Of a stretch of 64,000 bases of DNA, positions 18,801 through 28,505 are shown one piece after another; position 1 is the stretch's first letter, and each line of letters starts with the position of its first letter. Both the position numbers and the translations under genes were made by a program. Origin of the DNA: Bacteroidota bacterium. GTDB lineage: Bacteria > Bacteroidota > Bacteroidia > Chitinophagales > Chitinophagaceae. The DNA lies in the NCBI GenBank assembly GCA_005882315.1, contig VBAR01000006.1, positions 62,001 through 126,000 on the forward strand, given 5' to 3'. The notes under the pieces are model-generated. The model worked only from the letters and a program-made list of their open reading frames with translations, searched no databases and was not told where the DNA came from.

Positions 18801-20221
18801 ATATTTCATTGTCACAAAGTACTCTTGGTACACTTAGTGCTGGATTTGCTGGAGGTGCATTCACCCAGGTCTACACAGGAGATTATACAACCGTTACAGG
18901 CGACAATAATTTTAATTTCAGTACACCATTTAACTGGGATGGAACTTCAAACATTATAGTTCAAATGTGTTATGATAATACCGGAGGTACGGCTGATGCA
19001 TTAGGTGATGTAATAGAAGCAATGGGTTCTCCGCTTGGTGCTGGCGTACGCGGCTCTACTTATTCTAATTGGACAACTGCAGGAGGAGCCGGTTGTGCAT
19101 TAGCTGCTGCGTTTGTAAATGATGCAAGAACTGTCGCAACATTTGCTGCAACCTTTGGTGATCCTGTTGCTACAGCACTCAACAGTACAAAAACTGAATA
19201 CCTGGCGCCTTCAGCTGATTTGTATTACTATAATGCATCAGGTGAAATAATGTCAAGGGTGCTGAATCTTTCATCACATGATTACGGATGTACCCAGGTT
19301 GTTATAGACAGGGCGGGCACTGGAGTAACTCAGTTCTGGAATACGAATACAGCAAATTACCTGATGAATAAAACATTCCGTGTATTGCCAGCTACGAATA
19401 ATGCAACAGGTAAACATGAAGTGACTTTCTACTTTACCAAAGCAGAAAAAGACGGATGGGAAGCCGCAACAGGAAAAACATGGGATAGTATCCAGATCAT
19501 TAAACTGCCTTCAAGAATAAATAATGTAACACCGGCTGTTGCACAACCCGATGGACCGGGTTCAGTACAGGTGATCAATGCTGTACGCAGAACATTCGGG
19601 CCGAATGACTTCTATACACTAACCGGTATTTTTGAAAATGGTTTGTCTGCTTATGGCTTTGGTATACCGGGAAGAATGAATACGATACTTACACTTACCG
19701 GAAGTATTAACTCCAATAATGCTGATATCGATCTGAGTTGGACTACATCTGCAGAGATCAACAGTTCTGTGTTTATCGTTGAAAAATCATATGATGGTAC
19801 TAATTTCCACCAGATCGGTTTTGTGAATGCAGCCGGAAATAAACTGATACCAAGCACTTATGGATATGTTGATCATGAAAATGTGCTGGATAATTATTAC
19901 CGTATTAAAATGATGCATACAGATGGATATATTCTGTATAGTAATATCGTTTACCTGAAAAAGGATAATGCACCACAGCGGTTGTTTATTTATCCGAATC
20001 CATTTACAACTTCATTGTCGATCCGGTTTGCACGGATGCCATCAGAGCCTGTTAAATTCTCATTCTATGATGCAGGCGGTAAACTGGTAAAACAATATTC
20101 AGGTGCTGCCGGGTTGGTTACGTATGATATTAATACTACTGGTATCATATCTAAAGGTATTTACCTGTTGAAAATAAATGTGGGTGATAAACAGTTCACG
20201 CAAAAACTCATGAAGCAATAA
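15839..20221 (+). CDS. Large T9SS-exported beta-propeller protein with Calx-beta-like and sorting domains
   Basis: A 1460-residue secreted protein, paralog of the gene just upstream. Order of parts: signal sequence with a possible lipid Cys (YSCTTSQ), an acidic run and the shared motif EEEGYDGPM followed by KDPALGYVP, BNR/VPS10-like propeller repeats to about residue 790, a Calx-beta-like module near 800-920 ending TIADNDRFP, a further beta-rich region, and a C-terminal T9SS type A domain (LFIYPNPFTTSLSIRF to GIYLLKINVGDKQFTQKLMK). The C-terminal domain directs passage through the T9SS and surface attachment. Substrate or ligand is unknown; propellers of this kind bind glycans or proteins. 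Confidence 0.88.
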   Translation: MRKFYLIMVSAVLCAYTFYSCTTSQSKVFIDEEEEEEGYDGPMERDQFEADRLKDPALGYVPYTRLYDAMVYTEQLKNQLPQQRLQQALLWQERGPIYDSLGPSNGNTRAGVNYTAGRVRAVLVDTLNDPTGNTVFAGGVAGGLWRCTNFLSEIPNWTAVDDFFSNLAIAFICQNPANPSIMYFCTGEAASNADAVLGKGVWKSTDKGLSWTQLPSSVNFIRNFRIVCDNAGNVYLGSRTTASPASNLNGLSRSKDGGLTWENITPTALGTATATATCTDLEISSTGKLYASFGYNTAGGTVRPYVTNDPVNVTQATGWTLGSNFRISNTLAVRLELAAIADTVYGVTTNTAHNTDSCYKSVDGGVTWVKQNTTILPAGLGSGQGWYNLTLAVNPRNTNELLCGGLDAYRSTNGGATWTRHTFWVTTAPYVHADQHFMQWWYKDGESRILIGCDGGVFLTRDNGVTWRDKNRNLGIKQFYAGAIHPAAGSPYLIAGAQDNGVHQLKYPGLGPSNEVTGGDGCYVYINQLDPNIQFGSYVFNQYRRTTNGGQTWSSINPSTTAGLFVNPFDYDDAQNTMYACWTANNIMRWPNANTANTTTVVPVALLNGGVAASVKVSPYTPNRVFLGSNGGRVLRLDNANATPTITNITGASFTGGTINCINTGTSDNVLVAVYTNFGINNVWYTNDGGTNWTAIDGNLPDMPVRWALFEPGRDDRLILATEAGIYSTDLVNGASTVWMPNTTFPTVRTDMIRMRTSDSTIVAATHGRGLFTAKIPAVVLPYVSFVQSSSVVAEQTVSTTGCRSYNDYKIGIGLVNPASGDATVNINVNGGSALRVTDYDFTTNGNFAAPSNQLSFTSGATGVKFITLRIYDDAEVENPENFTFGFTVSGTTNAVPGLITSHQVTIADNDRFPIPFVTNGQFTIGTYNTDLSSLSTPFDGTKLKHRIQLLYTAAELRAAGITTKATLSAMRVRVKTKNSTQPFKGLNISLSQSTLGTLSAGFAGGAFTQVYTGDYTTVTGDNNFNFSTPFNWDGTSNIIVQMCYDNTGGTADALGDVIEAMGSPLGAGVRGSTYSNWTTAGGAGCALAAAFVNDARTVATFAATFGDPVATALNSTKTEYLAPSADLYYYNASGEIMSRVLNLSSHDYGCTQVVIDRAGTGVTQFWNTNTANYLMNKTFRVLPATNNATGKHEVTFYFTKAEKDGWEAATGKTWDSIQIIKLPSRINNVTPAVAQPDGPGSVQVINAVRRTFGPNDFYTLTGIFENGLSAYGFGIPGRMNTILTLTGSINSNNADIDLSWTTSAEINSSVFIVEKSYDGTNFHQIGFVNAAGNKLIPSTYGYVDHENVLDNYYRIKMMHTDGYILYSNIVYLKKDNAPQRLFIYPNPFTTSLSIRFARMPSEPVKFSFYDAGGKLVKQYSGAAGLVTYDINTTGIISKGIYLLKINVGDKQFTQKLMKQ

Positions 20222-20234
20222 TTTCAATCATAAG

Positions 20235-20263
20235 GAAGACTGCCCCAGCGGCAGTCTTCTTTC
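20235..20263 (+). terminator. Terminator after the 1460-residue T9SS protein gene
   Basis: Ten-bp perfect stem GAAGACTGCC/GGCAGTCTTC with a 5-nt loop, then TTTC. Confidence 0.8.
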
Positions 20264-20302
20264 ATCTGAATTTAAAAAACTAACAATCCCAAATACCTTT
20301 TT

Positions 20303-22573
20303 ATGAATGGAAAATTTTTAACCACGGTGCTGGCTATACTGATAGTATATACTGTAAATGCACAGCCGCTATATTCTTTTGAAGCAGTAAGCGGAACTTA
20401 TACTCCCATCAGTGGTGGTACTGCTGTTACACTCACATACAATGCTGCAGCTAATAACGACGATGGTATTGCAACACCTGCTAACGCAGTTCCTATAGGC
20501 TTTACGTTTACTTATAACGGAGTTCCTTATACTACTATTCGCCCCTGTGCAAATGGCTTTGCTGCCTTTGGTTCTACAGCCTTAGCTAATAATACAGATA
20601 CATGGAGTAATAGTCTTGTAAGTGGTGTGAGTGCACAACGTCCGATCGTTGCTCTTTTATGGGATGACCTTGATATGGGTGTGGCAGGTGCTGTTTCTTA
20701 TGTGCTCACTGGTTCGGCTCCTTCAAGAGTGCTTACCATTCAGTGGGCAAATGCAAAATGGGACTTTAATGCATTAGGAGGAGTAATGTCATTCCAATTA
20801 AAACTATATGAAACAACTAATGTTATCGAATTTGTTTATCAGCAGGAATCAGGTGCTATCGCCACTGCAGGAGGTGGTGCTTCTATTGGTATCACAACAA
20901 CGGGAACAGGCAACAATAGTTTCTGGTCATTGTCAAATGCGAGTGCATCACCATCAGTAAGTTCTATAACTGAGGTATCAACAATTCTTACCAAACCGGC
21001 AACCGGTCAGATCTATCGTTGGAATCCTTATTGTGCAGCAGGCGCAAACAGTACCAATCCGGCCGGTGAAAAAATTTCGAATGTTACATTAAATACTATC
21101 AATAACAATTCGACTTCAGCAGCAGGGTATGAAGATTTCAGGACTGTTTCCACTTTACTCCAGCCCGGCAATGCTTATCCTGTTACAGTTAACTTATCCA
21201 ATGGCTGGCAGGATGACCAGGTTTATATCTGGATTGATTTTAACCATAATGGATTATTTACTGATGCAGGTGAATTAGTATTTACATCCGCTATTAGTGC
21301 AGGTCCACATAGTGGCACAATTACAATTCCAGCACAATCAGCAAATGTGTTATTAGGCACTACACTGATGCGTGTACGTTTGCAGGATACCGGAAGCCCT
21401 CCAACAAATAATACCTCATGCGGAAACTCTGAATGGGGACAGGTGGAAGATTATACAATTGATCTGCAGAACTGTGCTGTTGTTACACCAACTGCACAAC
21501 CGGCCAACACTACACTTTGTAATGGAAGCGGTGGTTCTATTTCTGTAACTGTTACTGGAACTAACCCAACCTATCAATGGCAGGTGAGTACAAATGGTGG
21601 CGCCAACTTCAGTAATGTTTCAAATGGTCCGTCGTATTCAGGTGTTACTACCGCTACACTTAGTATTTTATCTGCTACTACAGCTATGAATAATTATCAA
21701 TACAGGGTAGTGTTGAATGGAACCTGCACACCTTTAAATACTCCATCTGCTGCAGCAGTACTTACTATTAATACACCAGGTGCTATTACAACCAATCCAC
21801 CGGTAACCGGAAAAGTTTGTGTTGGCAGTAATACAAGCTTCACTGTAGCAGCTTCTGGAAATAATCCGACTTATCAATGGCAGGTAAGTACTGACGGCGG
21901 TATCAATTATTCAAACATTGCAGGACAAACAGGGGCTACACTTACAATAACATCAGCAACAGAATCTTTAAATGGTAACCGATACCGTGCTGTGGCAACA
22001 ATTGCTGCATGTGGTTCTGTTACTTCTTCGCCGGTTATACTTACTGTAAATACATTGCCGGTGGTTACTATAGCTGCAGCGCCAACTTCCGAAGTACGAC
22101 CCACACAGACAACAACTGTAACAGCGGGTAGTGTACCTGCAGCAGTTAGTTATGCATGGACATTAAATGGAGCTGCAATACCTGCAACCGGCAATTCTGT
22201 TACTGTGGACTTAGATGGAATTGGCACATACCAGGCAACTGTAACAGATATAAACGGATGTGTAAATAAATCAGGCACCGTAAAAATTACATCGCAAAAT
22301 TTTTCGCAGCTATTTATTTATCCGAATCCAACAACAGGTTTATTCCATATCAGGTTATTTGCCCCAGTGGGAACTGATTGGAGAGTAGTAAGAATTTATA
22401 GCTCTGCTGGTTCGATGGTTGCAGAAAAAGAATTCCTGCTGACGAATACTACGAACCCATGGCTTGATATGGATTTTGATTTTACAAGCAAACCAAAAGG
22501 CGTTTATATTATCCAGATCGGTCACCGCTTACAGAAAGATTGGAAAGTGGGTGGGAAGGTCATTGTTGAATAA
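20303..22573 (+). CDS. T9SS-exported protein with GEVED and Ig-like domains
   Basis: Secreted 756-residue protein. After the signal peptide comes a beta-sandwich N-terminal domain (residues ~20-245), then a GEVED domain (VYIWIDFNHNGLFTDAGE to GQVEDYTIDL, about 310-395) and two near-identical Ig-like modules that each contain NPTYQWQVST. A PKD/Ig-like segment follows and the C-terminal sorting domain begins at LFIYPNPTTGLFHIRLF. The layout is typical of surface adhesins or matrix proteins of gliding Bacteroidota. It follows the propeller gene after a strong terminator and so is probably transcribed separately. Function is inferred from domains only. Confidence 0.87.
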   Translation: MNGKFLTTVLAILIVYTVNAQPLYSFEAVSGTYTPISGGTAVTLTYNAAANNDDGIATPANAVPIGFTFTYNGVPYTTIRPCANGFAAFGSTALANNTDTWSNSLVSGVSAQRPIVALLWDDLDMGVAGAVSYVLTGSAPSRVLTIQWANAKWDFNALGGVMSFQLKLYETTNVIEFVYQQESGAIATAGGGASIGITTTGTGNNSFWSLSNASASPSVSSITEVSTILTKPATGQIYRWNPYCAAGANSTNPAGEKISNVTLNTINNNSTSAAGYEDFRTVSTLLQPGNAYPVTVNLSNGWQDDQVYIWIDFNHNGLFTDAGELVFTSAISAGPHSGTITIPAQSANVLLGTTLMRVRLQDTGSPPTNNTSCGNSEWGQVEDYTIDLQNCAVVTPTAQPANTTLCNGSGGSISVTVTGTNPTYQWQVSTNGGANFSNVSNGPSYSGVTTATLSILSATTAMNNYQYRVVLNGTCTPLNTPSAAAVLTINTPGAITTNPPVTGKVCVGSNTSFTVAASGNNPTYQWQVSTDGGINYSNIAGQTGATLTITSATESLNGNRYRAVATIAACGSVTSSPVILTVNTLPVVTIAAAPTSEVRPTQTTTVTAGSVPAAVSYAWTLNGAAIPATGNSVTVDLDGIGTYQATVTDINGCVNKSGTVKITSQNFSQLFIYPNPTTGLFHIRLFAPVGTDWRVVRIYSSAGSMVAEKEFLLTNTTNPWLDMDFDFTSKPKGVYIIQIGHRLQKDWKVGGKVIVE

Positions 22574-22592
22574 GAAAACATTTCATTCTGTT

Positions 22593-22625
22593 AAATGGCT
22601 GCCTGCGAAGGCAGCCATTTTTATT
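22593..22625 (+). terminator. Terminator after the GEVED protein gene
   Basis: Eleven-bp perfect stem AAATGGCTGCC/GGCAGCCATTT followed by TTATTT. Confidence 0.8.
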
Positions 22626-22693
22626 TACATCTAAATCCGGCATGATATTGAATATTCAATAGTAATTTACAGTTGATAAATATTCAGTAAAGT

Positions 22694-23206
22694 ATGAATG
22701 TGGCCTACAATAGAATATTTGTTTTTACACTACTATCACTCCTGGTCGTTCTAAGCTCCTGTTCACAAACAGCAACAGGTATTTATAAAACTGCCTCTTA
22801 TTATAAGATCAATACACCGGGTACTATACCGGTTGATGATAGTGGAAATGAAATTGGAAGAAACAGGGATACAATTCGGGAAATTTATATCGTGACAAAA
22901 TCGGTGAAGGCGCCGGAGATCATTGCTGTGGTTATAGATCATCATTACTATATTCCGGTCATTTCGAAGATTGATTCCAACAAAATCTATGTTGGTGAAC
23001 GATTACCGGATAATCAACGGGTAGAGTTAAACGCCGGAGCTGGTCTTTCGCTTTGGAAAATTACTGTTGGAGAAGCAATGAGAGATTTAGTTATAATCAA
23101 GGAAAAATCGCCGCCATCTTTTTACTTGTATATTAAGTATAAAGGAAAGAACAGGATACATCAGATAAAAAACAGTGTTGAGTTAGTTCCGGAATTACAT
23201 TATTGA
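22694..23206 (+). CDS. Hypothetical lipoprotein
   Basis: A 170-residue protein with a lipoprotein signal (FVFTLLSLLVVLSSCSQ, lipid Cys about residue 23). The mature part is beta-rich and has no motif I recognise. A perfect 14-bp palindrome (ATTGAATATTCAAT, 22647-22660) lies 33 nt upstream of the ATG and could be an operator. The 3' end overlaps the convergent small gene by 7 nt. Probably real because of its complete signal sequence and clean start. Confidence 0.75.
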   Translation: MNVAYNRIFVFTLLSLLVVLSSCSQTATGIYKTASYYKINTPGTIPVDDSGNEIGRNRDTIREIYIVTKSVKAPEIIAVVIDHHYYIPVISKIDSNKIYVGERLPDNQRVELNAGAGLSLWKITVGEAMRDLVIIKEKSPPSFYLYIKYKGKNRIHQIKNSVELVPELHY

Positions 23207-23541
23207 TATCGCCAACGGTCTTGTGAGTCTGGAATTTTTCCTGATGTAACTGGTCTTGCATTTAACGTTGGCATTAAACCCATTGTAGGTTTTTGAAATG
23301 TTAGAGTAGGAATCTTACCTGCTATTGATGATTTTTCATTTTTCTTGATCTGATCATCAAAAGCTGCGGGTATGAAAATTTGAAACCTATTCCTGAATTG
23401 TTCTATTGCGTCCTGTTGCTTTGATTGATTCTGTTTTTTGAAGTTGGCTTGAATATGCTTTTGCACATCGAATAATTCTCTGTTTTGTCCAATGACAGAA
23501 TTGATAATAAAAACAAACACGATTGTTGTTAAAGCTTTCAT
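23200..23541 (-). CDS. Hypothetical small secreted protein
   Basis: A 113-residue protein with a signal peptide (KALTTIVFVFIINSVIGQ) and a Gln/Lys/Asn-rich mature part that ends in a Pro/Thr-rich stretch. It starts at ATG 23541, 27 nt upstream of the pgi stop on the same strand, so it may be cotranscribed with ltaE-pgi. I do not recognise the family. The coding assignment rests on the signal peptide and on the lack of any competing frame. Confidence 0.6.
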   Translation of the reverse strand: MKALTTIVFVFIINSVIGQNRELFDVQKHIQANFKKQNQSKQQDAIEQFRNRFQIFIPAAFDDQIKKNEKSSIAGKIPTLTFQKPTMGLMPTLNARPVTSGKIPDSQDRWRYQ

Positions 23542-23568
23542 GGTTGTGATTTTACTTTATAGTTAAAT

Positions 23569-25221
23569 CTATTTCCTCATTTTCTTATACGCATTAATCA
23601 GCCCGTTCGTCGAAGCGTCATGATTGCTTACAGGCTCTTTGCTCTTTAGTTCAGGTAGAATTTTATTTGCTAATTGTTTACCGAGTTCAACTCCCCATTG
23701 GTCAAAGCTGTAAACATTCCAGATAATACCCTGTACAAAAATTTTATGTTCGTACATCGCAATCAACTGTCCCAGATTGAAAGGAGTGATCTTCTTGATC
23801 AAAAATGAATTGGTTGGTTTATTGCCTGCAAAAACTTTAAAGGGCAATAGCTTTGAAATTTCTTCAGTCGTTAATCCTGCTTTCTTTAATTCTGCTTCAG
23901 CTTCCTGTTCTGTTTTCCCGTTCATCAATGCTTCTGTTTGTGCAAAAAAGTTACTCAGCAGTTTTGGATGATGATCACCTATCGGGTTATGTGATTGTGC
24001 CGGAGCAATAAAATCGCAGGGGATCATTGGTGTGCCCTGGTGTATGAGTTGGTAAAATGCATGTTGACCATTTGTACCCGGTTCACCCCAAATGATAGGC
24101 CCCGTTGCATATTCAACTGCTTCTCCATTTCTGTCAACAGATTTACCATTACTTTCCATATTGCCCTGCTGGAAATAAGCAGCAAAGCGATACATGTATT
24201 GATCGTAAGGTAAAATAGCTTCGCTTTGAGCACCGAAAAAATTAGTGTACCATAAACCGATCAACGCCATTAGCACCGGAATGTTTTTTTCGAATGATTC
24301 ATTACGGAAATCCGTATCAGTTGCGTTAGCTCCTTTTAATAATTGTTCAAAATTGTTATAGCCGATAGTTAAAGCAATAGATAAGCCGATTGCACTCCAG
24401 ATTGAATAGCGGCCGCCTACCCAATCCCAGAAAGGAAACATATTGGCTTTATCAATTCCAAACTTCACCACTTCGGTTTCGTTTGTGCTTAATGCGACAA
24501 AATGTTTGGCAACATGTTTTTCTTTTTTTGCCTGTTGAAGAAACCATTCTCTTGCCGTATGGGCATTCGTCATGGTTTCCTGCGTTGTAAAAGTTTTGGA
24601 GGCGATAAGGAATAAAGTTTTTTCTGCATCAACCTTTTTTAATGTCTCCGCTATATGTGTTCCATCCACATTACTTACAAAGAAGGTTTCAATTCCTTTT
24701 ACAGTATAAGGTTTCAACGCTTCAGTAACCATCAATGGTCCCAGGTCGCTTCCGCCAATCCCGATATTGACTATATATTTTATTTTTTTCCCGGTAAACC
24801 CTTTCCATTTGCCCGCATGCACCGTATCGCAAAATGTTTTCATTTGACGTAACACTTTTTTTATATCAGGCATTACATCTTTCCCTTCACTATAAACAGG
24901 TTGTTTGGAAAAATTTCTTAATGCTATATGCAACACTGAACGGTTTTCTGTTGTATTGATCTTATCGCCATTGAACATAGCTTCTATCGCAGCTTTCAGT
25001 TTGCATTCATCCGCCAGTTGTAATAAAAGCTGAATTGTTTTCCCTGCAATTATATTTTTTGAGTAGTCAAATAAAATATCCTTTGAGCTCAAAGTGAATT
25101 TTTCAAAGCGGTTAGTGTCATTGACAAATAATTCACGCAGATGCAGCTGTTTCATTTCAGCAGCATGAGCTTCCAATGCTTTCCAGGCTTCGGTTGTTGA
25201 GGGATTTATTTTTGGGAGCAT
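23569..25221 (-). CDS. pgi: Glucose-6-phosphate isomerase
   Basis: Interconverts glucose-6-phosphate and fructose-6-phosphate in glycolysis and gluconeogenesis (cytosol). The 550-residue length is that of the long (E. coli-like) family. Seen: [16 protein letters not shown] (sugar phosphate site), [13 protein letters not shown], the signature [19 protein letters not shown] carrying catalytic Glu and His, and the C-terminal signature [16 protein letters not shown]. The gene lies 17 nt downstream of the threonine aldolase gene on the same strand and is probably in an operon with it. Confidence 0.97.
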   Translation of the reverse strand: MLPKINPSTTEAWKALEAHAAEMKQLHLRELFVNDTNRFEKFTLSSKDILFDYSKNIIAGKTIQLLLQLADECKLKAAIEAMFNGDKINTTENRSVLHIALRNFSKQPVYSEGKDVMPDIKKVLRQMKTFCDTVHAGKWKGFTGKKIKYIVNIGIGGSDLGPLMVTEALKPYTVKGIETFFVSNVDGTHIAETLKKVDAEKTLFLIASKTFTTQETMTNAHTAREWFLQQAKKEKHVAKHFVALSTNETEVVKFGIDKANMFPFWDWVGGRYSIWSAIGLSIALTIGYNNFEQLLKGANATDTDFRNESFEKNIPVLMALIGLWYTNFFGAQSEAILPYDQYMYRFAAYFQQGNMESNGKSVDRNGEAVEYATGPIIWGEPGTNGQHAFYQLIHQGTPMIPCDFIAPAQSHNPIGDHHPKLLSNFFAQTEALMNGKTEQEAEAELKKAGLTTEEISKLLPFKVFAGNKPTNSFLIKKITPFNLGQLIAMYEHKIFVQGIIWNVYSFDQWGVELGKQLANKILPELKSKEPVSNHDASTNGLINAYKKMRK

Positions 25222-25238
25222 AGTTGTTAATATTTTAA

Positions 25239-26252
25239 TTACAACGATTGAAATGTATCTATTGTTTTTGAAACCATCTGTTCAGTAATGTCAAGATGCA
25301 GCACAAGTCTTATCCTGTTAGGCGCTATTGCATAGCATAAAATATTTTTTTCAGCAAGCTTACTCACCATCGTGGGAGCAGTATTATCATGTAATTCAAA
25401 TATGATAATATTCGTTTCAACAGGCAACAATTGTTTTACAAAATCCTTCTTTGCGATCGCATCTGCTATCTGTTTTGCATTTAAGTGATCTTCCGCCAGC
25501 CTTTCAATATTATTTTGCAATGCATATATGCCGGCTGCTGCTAAAAAACCACCCTGTCTCATTCCGCCACCAAAAACTTTTCGTACACGTCTTGCTTTTT
25601 TTATCAGATCTTTTTTGCCCAGCAATAAACTACCAATGGGGCAGCCTAAACTTTTACTTAAACAAATCGAGATGCTGTCAAATATTTCACCATACTGAAT
25701 TGCAGTTTCTTTTTTTGTGATCATTGCATTCCACAATCTTGCTCCATCTAAATGAAGGGCAAGATTATTTTCGGCGCAAACTTGTTTTATCTTTTTTATT
25801 TCACTGAAATCATAACAGCTCCCGCCTCCACGGTTGCTGGTATTTTCCAGGCAAACTAAACTTGTCCTTGGTTTATGATTATCGTCCGGGTTGATCGAAG
25901 TTTTTACCTGTTCTGCAGTTATTCTTCCCCGGTCACCATATAACAACTTTACAGATGCACCCGAATTAAATGCGATACCACCACCTTCATATTGGTAAAC
26001 ATGTGCTGATTCATCACAAATCACTTCATCCCCGGGTTGAGTATGGCATTTAATACCAATCTGGTTTGTCATTGTCCCCGAGGGACAAAACAGCGCTGCT
26101 TCCATTCCGAACATTTTTGCAGCCATTGTTTCCAGCTCATTTATCGATGTATCCTCTCCAAATACATCATCACCAACCGGTGCTTTCATCATGGCTTCCA
26201 GCATTCCGGGTGAAGGTTTTGTGACAGTATCCGATCTGAAATCAATTATCAT
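25239..26252 (-). CDS. ltaE: Low-specificity L-threonine aldolase
   Basis: PLP enzyme that cleaves L-threonine/allo-threonine to glycine and acetaldehyde. Seen: N-terminal [57 protein letters not shown] and the PLP lysine in [16 protein letters not shown] (about K200). Length 337 residues fits the family. First gene of a probable operon with pgi; a divergent lytS-like gene starts 100 nt away. Confidence 0.95.
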   Translation of the reverse strand: MIIDFRSDTVTKPSPGMLEAMMKAPVGDDVFGEDTSINELETMAAKMFGMEAALFCPSGTMTNQIGIKCHTQPGDEVICDESAHVYQYEGGGIAFNSGASVKLLYGDRGRITAEQVKTSINPDDNHKPRTSLVCLENTSNRGGGSCYDFSEIKKIKQVCAENNLALHLDGARLWNAMITKKETAIQYGEIFDSISICLSKSLGCPIGSLLLGKKDLIKKARRVRKVFGGGMRQGGFLAAAGIYALQNNIERLAEDHLNAKQIADAIAKKDFVKQLLPVETNIIIFELHDNTAPTMVSKLAEKNILCYAIAPNRIRLVLHLDITEQMVSKTIDTFQSL

Positions 26253-26352
26253 CCTTAATTTTTATCCGCAATATACTTCGTTCACACCTGAAATTTGTTA
26301 GTTTACGAAGGCAAACCTGACCAACGGCACTTTAATTTTAATTTGCAGGCTT

Positions 26353-27516
26353 ATGGAATTTAAGTTTCATCATTTATTAATAATGATCATTTTTTGCCTG
26401 CTTTTATTGGTTGCAAGCCTTTATTTGCTGGCTAACATTAATCGGTTATTCAAACGATTTATTAAAAATGAGCTAATCAGGAAAAACCTGGTAGTCTGGC
26501 TGGTTGCGATCTGTATCATCCTGGCTATTTCCCCTACCTCGCCGGAGTTTTCAAGAATGGCGACCGCTGGAAAAGTATTACACTATTATTTAATTCAGAC
26601 ACTTGCAGTAACAGGGATGGTTCTGTTCGTTTTCAATGTTACATGGTTCATCAGTGATTTAAATTGGGTAAAGACAGCTTCCTTTCGAAAAAAGATGGCT
26701 ACAATATTAATTACGGTAATTGTTTGTACCATTATTTCTGGCATCCCCGTAAATTATTTTGCGAATGGCAGCAAATTCGTCAAACTTGAATTTACCCTCT
26801 TATTTAATTTATACACCGGGTGTATTGCTGGATTTATATATGTAACGATGAGTTATGTAAACCTGGAAAGGCAACGAAAGCTGGATGAAAAAGAATTGGA
26901 ACTTTCAAAATTGCATGCATTAAAAACAAAAGCTGAACTGGATGCACTGCATTCAAAGATCAACCCGCATTTTTTATATAATGCTCTTAACTCAATAGCT
27001 GATTTATCTATTACCGATGGAAAGAAAGCAAGAAAGATGACGATTGCTTTGGCAGATTTATTTCGCTACAGTATCAATTACAGTAATCACAATTACACTA
27101 CAATAAGAGATGAGGTGGAGATGGCAGAAGTGTATATGCAAATTGAAAAAGTAAGATTTGAAGACCAGTTGACGTATTCTGTAAATGTAGATCCGGAACT
27201 GAATCATTTTATGGTTCCCCGGTTTGTACTGCAACCGATCGTTGAGAATGCAGTAAAGCATGGACTAAAGGCAACAGGTAGAATGACGGAGATAAAAATT
27301 GAAGTAATACGTGATGAGGATGGTATGCTGATGATAGTAAAAGATAACGGGCCAGCTTTTTCGGATGAACTCAGCCCGGGTTATGGAGTAAAAAGTATTT
27401 ACGATAAACTTGATCTGTTATTTCCTGGCAATTATGAAATTCATTTCAGTAATCAGCCGCAAAAGCAGGTTACTATTCATATACATAAACTGATGAAAGA
27501 TGAACCCACAGTATAA
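26353..27516 (+). CDS. LytS-family sensor histidine kinase
   Basis: Membrane histidine kinase of the LytS/YehU class (His_kinase + HATPase). About five membrane helices fill residues 5-180, then comes a short coiled linker, the phosphoacceptor motif HSKINPHFLYNALNSIADL near residue 200 and the N-box FVLQPIVENAVKHGL. The G-box region DNGPAFSDELSPGYGVKSIYDKL follows. No extracytoplasmic sensor domain is obvious. The stop overlaps the response regulator start by 17 nt, so the two are translationally coupled partners. Confidence 0.93.
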   Translation: MEFKFHHLLIMIIFCLLLLVASLYLLANINRLFKRFIKNELIRKNLVVWLVAICIILAISPTSPEFSRMATAGKVLHYYLIQTLAVTGMVLFVFNVTWFISDLNWVKTASFRKKMATILITVIVCTIISGIPVNYFANGSKFVKLEFTLLFNLYTGCIAGFIYVTMSYVNLERQRKLDEKELELSKLHALKTKAELDALHSKINPHFLYNALNSIADLSITDGKKARKMTIALADLFRYSINYSNHNYTTIRDEVEMAEVYMQIEKVRFEDQLTYSVNVDPELNHFMVPRFVLQPIVENAVKHGLKATGRMTEIKIEVIRDEDGMLMIVKDNGPAFSDELSPGYGVKSIYDKLDLLFPGNYEIHFSNQPQKQVTIHIHKLMKDEPTV

Positions 27517-28264
27517 AGCCATTGTGATAGATGATGAGCCGGCTGCAAGACGATTGATGAAAAGTCTGCTTGCAGAATATAAAGATGTGGTGGAAGTAAT
27601 AGATGAGGCCGGTAATGGGGGAGAGGCATTGGAAAAAATTGAACGATTAAAACCTGATCTGATCTTTTTAGATATACAAATGCCCGACTTTACAGGGTTT
27701 GAAGTGATTGAGAAATTAATTCATAAACCCAATATCATTTTTACAACGGCGTATGAACAATATGCGATCAAAGCATTTGAAACATTTTCTATTGACTATT
27801 TATTAAAGCCGATCAAAGAAGAAAGACTGGAGCAAAGTATTTTTAAACTCAAGCAATTTGGAAAAGTAAACTCACAGATAGATGTACCTGGCTTGCAGGA
27901 GATAATTAGTCAATTAAAGGCCCCTCAAAAAGCAACTGCCCTGCCAATTAAGACCGGGGATCGGATCATTCTGATCAGGTTTGAGAATATTAGTTATCTG
28001 GAAGCCCAGGATAAGTATGTTTTTGTCTTTACAACAGATGGCCAAAAGCATCTGACAGACCAGACTTTGAGCATTCTGGAGGAAAAACTTCCAGCCGGGT
28101 TTTACCGGATACAGAAATCATACATTATTAATAAGGAGAAGATCCGGGAGATGCACAAGCATTTTAATGGCCGTTTCCTTTTTGTAATGGATGATAAATC
28201 AGGCACTCGCCTAACCTCAGGTAGAACCTATTATGATCATATAAAGGTTGAGTTTGGCATTTAA
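27500..28264 (+). CDS. LytTR-family response regulator
   Basis: Receiver domain residues 1-125 with acidic pair D11-D12, phosphoacceptor D58 (IFLDIQMPDF), Thr in FTTAYEQYA and Lys in YLLKPIKEE. The C-terminal LytTR DNA-binding domain (about 150-254) has NISYLEAQDKYVFVF and FYRIQKSYIINKEKI. It overlaps the kinase gene. Targets are unknown; the outer membrane protein gene 240 nt downstream on the same strand is a candidate by position only. Confidence 0.94.
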   Translation: MNPQYKAIVIDDEPAARRLMKSLLAEYKDVVEVIDEAGNGGEALEKIERLKPDLIFLDIQMPDFTGFEVIEKLIHKPNIIFTTAYEQYAIKAFETFSIDYLLKPIKEERLEQSIFKLKQFGKVNSQIDVPGLQEIISQLKAPQKATALPIKTGDRIILIRFENISYLEAQDKYVFVFTTDGQKHLTDQTLSILEEKLPAGFYRIQKSYIINKEKIREMHKHFNGRFLFVMDDKSGTRLTSGRTYYDHIKVEFGI

Positions 28265-28386
28265 CTCATTCATCCTCAGGGCTGGTTATTAAAACCAGTC
28301 ATCTCCTGATTTTTACCTTTTATACCAGAATCGGATTTTATTGTAACCCACATAAAGGTTCTGCGTCCCATTTACCATAACAACAA

Positions 28387-28415
28387 GCGGCCACACATCA
28401 TTGAAAATGGCCGCT
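28387..28415. repeat. Hairpin in the lytTR-OMP intergenic region
   Basis: Perfect 8-bp stem AGCGGCCA/TGGCCGCT around a 14-nt loop, not followed by a T run; it could be an operator or an mRNA structure. Confidence 0.4.
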
Positions 28416-28451
28416 CATTATAAAACACTGTACTTGGCAATAACAAGTACT

Positions 28452-28459
28452 TATATTTG
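28452..28459 (+). promoter_or_regulatory. Probable -7 element of the first OMP gene
   Basis: TATATTTG fits TAnnTTTG and sits 46 nt before the ATG. A TTG occurs at 28434-28436 but only 15 nt away, so the -33 element is weak or activator-dependent. Confidence 0.45.
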
Positions 28460-28505
28460 AACTGTAATTGATTAAAGCAAGTAATTAACTATAAAACCTA
28501 CACAA

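Noticed and set aside
22647-22660. 14-bp palindrome as a defined operator
   Set aside because: AT-rich palindromes of this length are expected by chance in such intergenic DNA; mentioned only with the lipoprotein gene.
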